Source of the DNA: Kofleriaceae bacterium
GTDB lineage: Bacteria; Myxococcota_A; Polyangia; Haliangiales; Haliangiaceae
NCBI GenBank assembly: GCA_018058095.1
Contig: JAGPCO010000070.1
Span: forward strand, 1-40,684
Direction: 5' to 3'
DNA: 40,684 nt
A program made the translations under genes and the position numbers. The notes beneath the pieces were generated by a model. It saw only the letters and a program-made list of their open reading frames with translations. It ran no database searches and had not been told where the DNA came from. Position 1 is the first letter of the stretch. Each line of letters opens with the position of its first letter. Of this stretch, positions 19,582 through 26,331 are shown piece by piece.

Positions 19582-20565
19582 TCACGCCCCGGTCGGGTTC
19601 GGCTGGTCGAGCCGGGCCGGCGTCGGCGTCGGCGCCAGGGCGGCGTGGACGTGCTTGCCGGCGAGGAAGCTGAACTGCCGCATGCTCCAGTCCCACACCC
19701 GGGTCGGCGTGACCGCCTTGGCCGCCAGCACCAGCGCGGTCCGGCGCGGCGCGATGTAGCGAGCCGACGGCCGGCGCGCGCGGATGGCGCGGGTGATGGC
19801 GCGGGCGACGTGTTCGGGCCCGACCGCGGTGGCCTCCATGCGCGCGCGCAGCTGGTCGGCCTTGCGCAGCGAGGCGGCATAGGCCGAGCTGGTGCTGGCG
19901 TCGAGCCCACCCATGGCGGTGTCGGTGAAGTTGGTGCGGATCACGCCGGGCTCGATCAGCACGACGTCGACGCCGAACGGGCGCAGCTCGAAGCGGAGCG
20001 CGTCGGACAGCGACTCGACCGCGTACTTGGTCGAGTTGTACGCGCCCATGAACGGGAAGGTCATGCGGCCGCCGACGCTCGACACGTTGATGACCCGGCC
20101 GCGCCGGCGCGCCATCATCGTCGGCAGGAAGGCGCGGGTCACCGCCATCAGGCCGAACACGTTGGTGTCGTACTGCCGGCGCAGGCCGGCGTCGTCGACC
20201 TCGACCAGCGGGCCGATCAGGCCGAAGCCGGCGTTGTTGACCAGCACGTCGAGGCCGGCCCCGCCGGTCAGCGTGTCGACCGCGCTGGCCGCGGCGGCGA
20301 TCGAGCTGGCCGAGGTGACGTCGAGCGACAGGGTGTCGAGGTCGGCGCCCGCCGCGCGCGCCTCGGTCGCCAGCGCCTCGAGCTCGTGCACCTTGCGGCC
20401 GGTGGCGATCACCCGGTAGCCGGCGCGGGCCAGGTGCAGCGCGGTGGTGCGGCCGATGCCGGCGGTGGCGCCGGTGATGAGGACCCAGGCGCCGGCGCCA
20501 CGGCCGGACGAGGAGGTGGCTGCGGTGCGAGCGGACGAGGTGCGGGCGGTCGACGACGTGGACAT
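19582..20565 (-). CDS. Short-chain dehydrogenase/reductase
   Basis: This is a 327-aa classical SDR. The NAD(P)-binding TGATAGIG is at 31-38 and NNAG at 110-113. Catalytic Ser is in VSSVGG (162-163), with Tyr176 and Lys180 in YNSTK. An Arg at the end of beta-2 (ATGRK) favours NADPH over NADH. The ~25-residue Ser/Thr/Ala-rich N-terminus is an addition to the usual start. The C-terminal ~60 residues (RYIAPRRTALVLAAKAVTPTRVWDW) resemble SDRs acting on lipids or sterols. Oxidoreduction of a hydroxy/keto substrate is expected; the substrate is unknown. A palindromic operator lies 32 bp upstream of the start, and the TetR gene upstream has a matching site, so the SDR is probably the TetR target. Confidence 0.92.
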   Translation of the reverse strand: MSTSSTARTSSARTAATSSSGRGAGAWVLITGATAGIGRTTALHLARAGYRVIATGRKVHELEALATEARAAGADLDTLSLDVTSASSIAAAASAVDTLTGGAGLDVLVNNAGFGLIGPLVEVDDAGLRRQYDTNVFGLMAVTRAFLPTMMARRRGRVINVSSVGGRMTFPFMGAYNSTKYAVESLSDALRFELRPFGVDVVLIEPGVIRTNFTDTAMGGLDASTSSAYAASLRKADQLRARMEATAVGPEHVARAITRAIRARRPSARYIAPRRTALVLAAKAVTPTRVWDWSMRQFSFLAGKHVHAALAPTPTPARLDQPNPTGA

Positions 20566-20596
20566 CTGGAGGGCTCCTGGGATGATGAAGGGTTAG

Positions 20597-20612
20597 GAAT
20601 GAACGTTCATTC
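20597..20612. promoter_or_regulatory. TetR operator upstream of the SDR gene
   Basis: gaatgaacgttcattc is a perfect 16-bp palindrome, 32 bp upstream of the SDR start. Its core TGAANNTTCA recurs at the start of the adjacent tetR gene (21409-21422), with only the two central bases differing. Two near-identical palindromes at the two ends of a tetR-target pair are strong evidence for an operator. Confidence 0.8.
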
Positions 20613-20704
20613 TGTGGCGATGCGAAGAGAAGGCAGAGGGGGAGGTGGTGCCGTCCGAGGAGGTCCGCCGGCGCAATACGCCACCGGAGCCACCGCCGCG
20701 GCCA

Positions 20705-21421
20705 TCAGCTGCGGACGGCCTCCCAGGCACACTGCTCGGCCAGGGCCCAGGTGTCCGCGGTGAGCGGTTGCCGGTACTCCCAGGCCCAGCGCACGACGCC
20801 GGTGAAGGCGCCGAGCACCACGCCGATGAGCAGGCACGGCGGCGCCCGGCGCAGCTCGCCCCGGGCCTGGGCCTGCTCGATGAAGCGGGTCATGAGGTCG
20901 TGCATGCGCCCCTCCATGGCCCGGCTGCGGTCGTCGAGATACGCGGCGTGGTGGTGCAGCTCGAGGAACGCAAACGCCTTGGGCTGATCGTCGACGAACT
21001 CGCTCATGCGCGCCCACAGGCCGCGGAAGGTCTCGCGCGCCGGCCCACCGACGACGAAGCCGCGCAACAAGCGACCGGTCAGGTCGAGCTTGAGCTGCTG
21101 GTACAGCGTGTTGACCAGCGCCTCTTTCGAGGCGAAGTAGCGGTAGATGGTGCCGGCGCCGACCCCGGCCCGCGCGGCCACCTCGGGCACCGCGGTGCCG
21201 TGGAAGCCGCGCTCGACGAACAGCTCGAGCGCCGCGGCCATGATGGCGTCGCGCTTGTCGGCCGGGGCCTCGGCGCGACCAGCTCGACCGGCCGGGCGAC
21301 CGGCGCGACCGGTGTGGCCGGCCCGACCACCGGCGCGACCGCCGCGCGGGCGGGCTGTCGGTGCCGGCGTGTTGGCCGGGTCGGGGATGGGGCTCCGTGG
21401 CACGAGGGAATGAATATTCAT
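20705..21421 (-). CDS. TetR/AcrR family transcriptional regulator
   Basis: This protein is about 238 aa. The helix-turn-helix is RDAIMAAALELFVERGFHGTAVPEVAARAGVGAGTIYRYFASKEALVNTLY in outline; key parts are GTAVPEVAARAGVG and TIYRYFASKEAL. The C-terminal domain (~110-238) is the ligand/dimer part (HHHAAYLDDRSRAMEGRMHD). The N-terminus is long (about 60 residues) and Gly/Arg/Ala-repetitive before the fold. No shorter start (only TTG, ATG 21421 or GTG 21403) removes it, so it may be an extra DNA-contacting basic tail. Repression of itself and the SDR gene is predicted from the paired operators; the inducer is unknown. Confidence 0.88.
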   Translation of the reverse strand: MNIHSLVPRSPIPDPANTPAPTARPRGGRAGGRAGHTGRAGRPAGRAGRAEAPADKRDAIMAAALELFVERGFHGTAVPEVAARAGVGAGTIYRYFASKEALVNTLYQQLKLDLTGRLLRGFVVGGPARETFRGLWARMSEFVDDQPKAFAFLELHHHAAYLDDRSRAMEGRMHDLMTRFIEQAQARGELRRAPPCLLIGVVLGAFTGVVRWAWEYRQPLTADTWALAEQCAWEAVRS

Positions 21422-21422
21422 T
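21409..21422. promoter_or_regulatory. TetR operator at the tetR start
   Basis: aatgaatattcatt is a perfect 14-bp palindrome that contains the ATG at 21419-21421. It shares AATGAANNTTCATT with the SDR operator. Bound repressor here would block transcription or early elongation of tetR. If translation really begins at GTG 21403, the site lies just upstream of the coding region. Confidence 0.75.
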
Positions 21423-21439
21423 TCACGTTCGTTCCGCAA

Positions 21440-21490
21440 CAGGAAAGTTGTAACTATACGAAACTACGCAGTTGATTCCGTGATTCAACG
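21440..21490 (-). promoter_or_regulatory. AT-rich candidate promoter for tetR
   Basis: This is one of the most AT-rich stretches in the window, directly upstream of tetR on its strand. TATAGT (21453-21458, minus strand) is a fair -10 box; no good -35 hexamer stands 17 bases away. The operator palindrome follows about 30 bases downstream, where it could block RNA polymerase. Confidence 0.35.
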
Positions 21491-21536
21491 GCGGCGTCGT
21501 CAATGGCCTGGTGGTGATCGCCGCCGGCGGTAGCCG

Positions 21537-22655
21537 TCACGGCGGGGCCTCGGCCCGGGCCGGGGCCAGCAGCTGCCCCAGGCGCGGGTTGGCGGCGCGC
21601 CGCCACAGGAAGGCGTCGAGCACGTAATGGGTGAGCTGCGGGACGATGAGCAACGGCACCAGCAGCGCGGTCACCCCACCACCGAGCTCGTCGCCCAGCC
21701 CGAACAGCCAGGGCCGGTCGTGCCACACCATCCGATCCCACAGCAGCTCCTCGACGTAGGCCAGGGCCCAGCAGGTGGCGGCGAAGGCGAGGAAGCCACG
21801 CTGGACGATGCTCGCGCCCAGGCCGCGCGAGCGCGGATCGACCCGGGCCGCCGTCCGCGTGTACACGAACACCAGCACCAGGTACGGCACGCCGTGGATG
21901 AACACGTTGGTGACGGTGAAGGCGAAGTCGCTGTTGGTGGCGACGATGCCCACGTACCAGCACGCCGCGGTCGACAGCACGACCAGGTGCTTGCCCCAGC
22001 TGACCTGGCCTCGCCACGCCTGCCAGCCAGCGCGGCCGAGGTACGCCGCGCCGATCAGCAGGTACAGCACCGCGGCGGCGTCGGCGATCTTCGCCGGCAG
22101 GCCGGCCGCCAGATCGCCCTCACGCATCCACCAGAACGCCCGCGGTAGCTGGGTGTGCCAGACCACCAGCGGGTACAGCGTGGCGGCGTACACCGCGGCG
22201 GCGTCGATCCACCGCCCGAGGCGATCACGCTCGCCGTGACGGGCCCGGTACAGCGCGACCCAGCCCCACTGCTGGCGCACGAAGTGGAAGATGGCCAGGT
22301 AGGCCACGCCGCGCCAGAACACCTCGGCCCCGAGCTGGTAGCCGATGACGCCGACCAGGTAGCAACCGATCGGCACCAGCGCGTACAGGCGTGGCCGGCG
22401 CTGCCGCTCGAACGGGTCGAGGTACACCACGAACACGGTCGACCAGACGTGGGCGACGTCGACCAGCAACACGCCGACGATCCAGCTCCACTCTGGCGAG
22501 GCCCCGCTGGTCACGCCGAGGTGAGGCGCCAGCAGCACGGCCAGCAGCGCCAGCGCCGCGGTGCCGCCGAACACCAGCAGGTCGATCACCGGCGAGAACA
22601 GCCAGCCGGATCGACCTGGCGGCGGCGCGGCCGGGGCCGGCGCCGGCGTGGTCAC
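21537..22655 (-). CDS. Polytopic membrane protein of unknown family
   Basis: This is a 372-aa protein with about nine or ten membrane helices, among them PVIDLLVFGGTAALALLAVLLAP, SWIVGVLLVDVAHVWSTVF and LYALVPIGCYLVGVIGY. Recurrent polar motifs are DVAHVWSTVF, FHFVRQQWGW, VLYLLIGAAYLG, NVFIHGVPYLVLVF and LTHYVLDAFLWR. His residues sit inside helices (AHVW, FHFVRQQ, FIHG, THYVLD), which may bind a metal, heme or substrate, as in membrane hydroxylase or desaturase folds; this is inference. GTG 22655 overlaps the upstream oxidoreductase stop by 4 bp (GTGA), so the two are co-translated. It is the last gene of the operon. Confidence 0.75.
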   Translation of the reverse strand: MTTPAPAPAAPPPGRSGWLFSPVIDLLVFGGTAALALLAVLLAPHLGVTSGASPEWSWIVGVLLVDVAHVWSTVFVVYLDPFERQRRPRLYALVPIGCYLVGVIGYQLGAEVFWRGVAYLAIFHFVRQQWGWVALYRARHGERDRLGRWIDAAAVYAATLYPLVVWHTQLPRAFWWMREGDLAAGLPAKIADAAAVLYLLIGAAYLGRAGWQAWRGQVSWGKHLVVLSTAACWYVGIVATNSDFAFTVTNVFIHGVPYLVLVFVYTRTAARVDPRSRGLGASIVQRGFLAFAATCWALAYVEELLWDRMVWHDRPWLFGLGDELGGGVTALLVPLLIVPQLTHYVLDAFLWRRAANPRLGQLLAPARAEAPP

Positions 22656-24283
22656 GCCACCCTCGCGGCGATGATCTCGCGCGCGGCGCGCAGGCCGTGA
22701 TCGAAGGCCTCCTCGAACAGGGCCAGGCCCGACAGGTCGGTGTGGGCGAAGTGGAGCCGACCGATCGGCTCGGCGCGCTGGCGCCGGGTCGGATCGAAGA
22801 TGCGGCCGACGCCGGGCCGCGGCATGCCGTGGCCCCAGAAGGCGACGTCGACGCGGCTGACCAGGTCGCGCAGGTCGGGGTGTGGCCGCTCGAGGTCGGC
22901 CAGCACCACCTCGGCCCAGTCGGCCCGGGTCGCGCTCTCGAGCTGGCGCCGGTGGTCGGCCGAGACTCCCTCGGTGAACGGGTAGTACCAGGTCCACACC
23001 GTCGGCCCGTGGTCGGCGCCAGCCTGGTGGGTCGCGCTGACGTAGCCCAGGCTGGGGCTGTCGTACAGGACGTTGTCCCACGCCGGCGGCGCCTCGCCGC
23101 CGCGCGGGCGCGGGCGCGCGCGCAGGGTCAGGTTGGCCACCGCCCAGGCGCCGGTGTCGGGCGGCGGCAAGGCGCGTGCGGCCAGCGCCGGCACCAGGCG
23201 GCGGGCCACGAAGGCCGGGGTGGCGATGACCGCGTGGCGGGCCGCGACCGCGAACGGACCGGCCGTGCCGACGCCGCGCGCGACCACGCCGTCGGCGTCG
23301 GCCTCGAGCGCGGTGACCGCCGCGCCGGTGACGACCTCGACGCCGGCGGCGAGCTGGCGCACCAGCGGCGCGTTGCCGTCGGGCCAGGTCACCACCGCCT
23401 GGGCCTCCGCGCCCGGCGCCGGTCGTCGCGACGCGAAGTAGAACAGGCCGGCCCAGGCGCTGGTCCCGGCCGCGGTCAGCGCGTAGTCGTCACGGCAGGC
23501 GTAGTCGGCCAGCCAGCGCAGGCGGGGCGAGGTCAACCCGCGCCCGTCGAGCCAGGCCGCGAACGAGAGCTGGTCGAGCGCGGCGACCTCGGCGTCGGCC
23601 GAGCAGGCCGAGACCGGCGAGGTGAAGGCGCGCCGGCCGGCGCCGTCGCGCCAGCCGGCCCAGCGGTCGACCTCGGCCTCGAACGCGCGCAGCTGGGCCA
23701 CGTCGTCGGCGCTGGCGCCGGCGCCCTGGTACAGGCCCGGGTACCAGCGGCCACGGTAGTACAGCCGCTCCTCCGGCTCGCGGCAGCGCAGGGCCTCGTC
23801 GACGATGGCCGTGCCGTCGCTGGTCCAGCCCTCGATGGCGCCGAGCTCACCCAGCAGCGCGACCAGGTCGTGCTGCTCGCGCTGCGGCGCGACGATGTAG
23901 TGCGCACCCCACGGCGCCGGCGTGACCGGCCCGGGGTGGGCGCGCGCGGTGCCGCCGATCACGTCGTCGAGCTCGAGCACCAGCAGGTCGCGCACGCCGG
24001 CCCGACGAAGGGCCCAGGCCGCGGCCAGCCCGGCCACGCCGCCGCCGATGATGACGACCTCGCACCGGCGGGTCTGGTCCGGCCCGGCCGGTGGGCCGGC
24101 GGATGGGCCGGCGTCGCGCACCGCAGCGTGGCCACGTCGTCGCCCGGTCTCGATCAGCTCACCGTCGGGCAGGGCCGGGCGGCGCGAACAGCCCAGGCCG
24201 GCGCCGACGCCGGCCAGCCCGGCCGCGACCGGCGCGCCGAGCAGCAGGGCGACGAAGTCGCGGCGGGTGGCCCCGGTGCTCAC
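22652..24283 (-). CDS. Tat-exported FAD-dependent oxidoreductase (amine-oxidase-like)
   Basis: This is a 543-aa protein. GTG 24283 gives a twin-arginine signal (TRRDFVALLLG) followed by a possible lipid-attachment Cys at 32 (AGLGC), so the folded flavoprotein is likely exported and membrane-anchored. The FAD-binding GxGxxG is IGGGVAGLAAAWALRRAG (79-96), then the ELDDVIGGTAR segment of the flavin amine-oxidase/phytoene-desaturase fold. The middle (SFAAWLDGRGLTSPRLRWLADYACRDDY) and C-terminal (HFAHTDLSGLALFEEAFDHGLRAA) parts match NAD_binding_8/amine-oxidase proteins. The partner upstream is an aminopropyltransferase-like protein, so a polyamine-type amine as substrate is attractive but unproven. 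Overlaps of 4 bp occur at both ends. Confidence 0.85.
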   Translation of the reverse strand: MSTGATRRDFVALLLGAPVAAGLAGVGAGLGCSRRPALPDGELIETGRRRGHAAVRDAGPSAGPPAGPDQTRRCEVVIIGGGVAGLAAAWALRRAGVRDLLVLELDDVIGGTARAHPGPVTPAPWGAHYIVAPQREQHDLVALLGELGAIEGWTSDGTAIVDEALRCREPEERLYYRGRWYPGLYQGAGASADDVAQLRAFEAEVDRWAGWRDGAGRRAFTSPVSACSADAEVAALDQLSFAAWLDGRGLTSPRLRWLADYACRDDYALTAAGTSAWAGLFYFASRRPAPGAEAQAVVTWPDGNAPLVRQLAAGVEVVTGAAVTALEADADGVVARGVGTAGPFAVAARHAVIATPAFVARRLVPALAARALPPPDTGAWAVANLTLRARPRPRGGEAPPAWDNVLYDSPSLGYVSATHQAGADHGPTVWTWYYPFTEGVSADHRRQLESATRADWAEVVLADLERPHPDLRDLVSRVDVAFWGHGMPRPGVGRIFDPTRRQRAEPIGRLHFAHTDLSGLALFEEAFDHGLRAAREIIAARVA

Positions 24284-25848
24284 TGCCAGTGCGCCCACTC
24301 GGTGTCGTAGTAGCGGACCAGGGCCTGGCTATCGAGCCGGTTGATCTCGACCGGGACCGGGCCCATGTCGGCCGCGAAGCTGAACATCGCCACCAGCGCG
24401 GCGTCGTCGAGGAAGCGCCGCCCGGGCGGGGCCGTCACCGGCGGCGCGAACGCCGACTGCTTGGCCAGCGCGAAGCCCCACACCCCGAACGACGGCACCG
24501 CGACCTGGTACGGGTGGACCACGAAGCCGGCCGCGCGCATGGTCTCGATCACGCACCAGTACGACCGGCGCGCGAACAGGGGCGAGGTGGCTTGCACGGA
24601 GATGGCCGCCCCGGGCGCGAGCCGGGCCCGCAGCCGCTTGTAGAACAGCGTCGTGTACAGCTTGCCGAGGGCGTAGTTGTTGGGGTCGGGGAAGTCGACG
24701 ATGACCGCGTCCCAGCCGCCGGGGGCGCCGGCCAGCCAGGTCATGGCGTCCTGGTTGATCACCGTGACCCGCGGGTCGTCGAGCGAGCCGCGGTTGAGGG
24801 CGGCCAGCGGCGCCAGCTTGCGGGCCAGCCGGGTCATGGCCGGGTCGAGGTCGACCAGGGTGACGTGCTCGACGCTGGGGTGGGTCAGGATCTCGCGCAC
24901 GGCCAGGCCGTCGCCGCCGCCCAGCACCAGGACCCGGCGCGGCGGCGCGTCGGCCGCCAGCATGGCCGGGTGGACCAGGGCCTCGTGGTAGCGGTACTCG
25001 TCGGCCGAGGCGAACTGCAGGTTGCCGCCGAGGAACAGGTTGAAGCCGGCCCGGTTGGAGGTGACGACGATCCGCTGGTACGGCGAGGTCTCGGCGTACA
25101 CCACCTCGTCGGCGTACATCTGCGCCTCGGCGGCGTCGGTCAGGCGGCCGGCCTGGGTCAGCGCCAGCACCATGAGCAGGCACACGGCGCCGGCGCGCAC
25201 GCGAAGGCCGAGGGTGGCGCGGCCGAGCAGGGGCGCCAGCAGCCAGGTGCCCCACAGGCCGACCAGCGCGTTGCCCAGGCCCATGACCAGCGAGGTGCGG
25301 ATGAGCCCGAGCTGCGGCACCAGCACCAGCGGGAACAGCAGGGCGGCGGCCAGCGCGCCGATGTAGTCGAACGTCAGGACCCGCGACACCACGTCCTTGA
25401 ACGGCAACCGCTTCTCGAGCAGCCGCATCAGCAGCGGGATCTCGAGGCCGACCAGCGTGCCGATGAGGAACACCACCGCCAGCAGCAGCAGCTGGAAGTT
25501 GCGCACGGTCGGGAACAGCATGAACAGCGCCGGGGCGGAGGCGCCACCGACGAGGGCCACCGCCAGCTCGACCTCGATGAAGCGGCGGGCCAGGCCGCGG
25601 TCGAGGAAACGCGACAGCCAGGCGCCGAAGCCCATGGCCGACAGGTACAGGCCGATGACCAGCGAGAACTGCGTGACCGAGTCGCCCAGCAGGTAGCTGC
25701 CGAGCGTGCCGGCCAGCAGCTCGTACACCAGGCCGCAGGTGGCGACGACGAAGACGTTGAGGAACAGCAGCGCCGCCGGCAGCGGCCGGACCGGGGCCTC
25801 GGCCGCGCCGCCGTCGTCGGGGCGGGCCGCCGGGGCCTCCTCAGCCAT
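24280..25848 (-). CDS. Membrane-bound spermidine-synthase-like aminopropyltransferase
   Basis: This is a 522-aa two-part protein. Residues ~25-230 form about seven membrane helices (LFLNVFVVATCGLVYELLAG, LLLLAVVFLIGTLVGLEIPL). Residues ~245-520 form a spermidine-synthase domain: DEYRYHEALVHP (283-294), GGGDGLAVRE (310-319), LVDLDP (331-336) and VDFPDP (384-389), which keeps both Asp of the DSSDP-type active site. It should be able to bind decarboxylated SAM or SAM-like donor and an amine, but the real acceptor is unknown. Membrane fusions of this kind are widespread in bacteria and mostly uncharacterised. It overlaps DUF350 by 8 bp at its 5' side and the oxidoreductase by 4 bp at its 3' side. 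Confidence 0.93.
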   Translation of the reverse strand: MAEEAPAARPDDGGAAEAPVRPLPAALLFLNVFVVATCGLVYELLAGTLGSYLLGDSVTQFSLVIGLYLSAMGFGAWLSRFLDRGLARRFIEVELAVALVGGASAPALFMLFPTVRNFQLLLLAVVFLIGTLVGLEIPLLMRLLEKRLPFKDVVSRVLTFDYIGALAAALLFPLVLVPQLGLIRTSLVMGLGNALVGLWGTWLLAPLLGRATLGLRVRAGAVCLLMVLALTQAGRLTDAAEAQMYADEVVYAETSPYQRIVVTSNRAGFNLFLGGNLQFASADEYRYHEALVHPAMLAADAPPRRVLVLGGGDGLAVREILTHPSVEHVTLVDLDPAMTRLARKLAPLAALNRGSLDDPRVTVINQDAMTWLAGAPGGWDAVIVDFPDPNNYALGKLYTTLFYKRLRARLAPGAAISVQATSPLFARRSYWCVIETMRAAGFVVHPYQVAVPSFGVWGFALAKQSAFAPPVTAPPGRRFLDDAALVAMFSFAADMGPVPVEINRLDSQALVRYYDTEWAHWQ

Positions 25849-26059
25849 GGACGGCTGCGCTGATGATCAGCGCGATGCCGATCATCACGCCGGCGATGAT
25901 GATCGCCAGCGCCACGTTGTGATCCTCCTCGATCTCCTTGCGGATCGAGAACGGGGTGACCTGCTTCATGATCAGGAAGGCCACTCCGAACACCACGAGG
26001 CCGACCCCGGCGAAGGCCGCCGAGGTCACGATGGTTTCGCCGAGGTTCTCGAGCTTCAT
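25841..26059 (-). CDS. DUF350 small membrane protein
   Basis: This is a 72-aa protein with two membrane helices (TSAAFAGVGLVVFGVAFLIM and ALAIIIAGVMIGIALIISAAV). The polar loop between them is TPFSIRKEIEEDHNVAL, the EED-N pattern of the DUF350 family (E. coli YjfL relatives). ATG 26059 is preferred over GTG 26062 because GGAGG lies six bases before it and only three before the GTG. DUF350 genes recur beside polyamine-related synthases (for example YjfL near YjfC, a glutathionylspermidine-synthase homologue), which fits this neighbour. Its stop lies 8 bp inside the aminopropyltransferase gene, and its start touches the upstream stop by one base. Confidence 0.88.
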   Translation of the reverse strand: MKLENLGETIVTSAAFAGVGLVVFGVAFLIMKQVTPFSIRKEIEEDHNVALAIIIAGVMIGIALIISAAVHG

Positions 26060-26331
26060 CACTTTCCTCCCATGTAGCCGGTGTGCCAGAAGTGGTAGGC
26101 GCGGTAGCCGCCCGGCGAGCTGCGGACGCTGGTCGGCACGTTGTCGCGGCTGGTCGACCCGCCGGTGTCCCAGCCGATGAAGCTGAGCACCAGGTAGCCG
26201 CCGACGACGGCGGTGGCCAGGCCGAGCGTGATCCAGGTGCCCAGGCCGCGCCGGGTGGTCGGCAGCGGCGGCTGGTCGGCCGCGGGCGGATCGACGGCGG
26301 TGCGGGCGCCGGTGGTGGGGTCGTGGCTCAT
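26059..26331 (-). CDS. Small single-pass membrane protein
   Basis: This is a 90-aa protein. The soluble N-terminus (~30 residues, Pro/Ala/Thr-rich) precedes one helix (WITLGLATAVVGGYLVLSFIGW, ~33-54). The outer tail is Gly/Ser-rich and ends SSPGGYRAYHFWHTGYMGGK, with aromatic and His residues that could bind metal. No family is recognised. ATG 26331 overlaps the DUF4178 gene's stop by 4 bp. Its place between DUF4178 and DUF350 suggests it is a small subunit of the same membrane complex; small unknown membrane proteins are often found at this spot (inference from similar operons). Confidence 0.7.
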   Translation of the reverse strand: MSHDPTTGARTAVDPPAADQPPLPTTRRGLGTWITLGLATAVVGGYLVLSFIGWDTGGSTSRDNVPTSVRSSPGGYRAYHFWHTGYMGGK

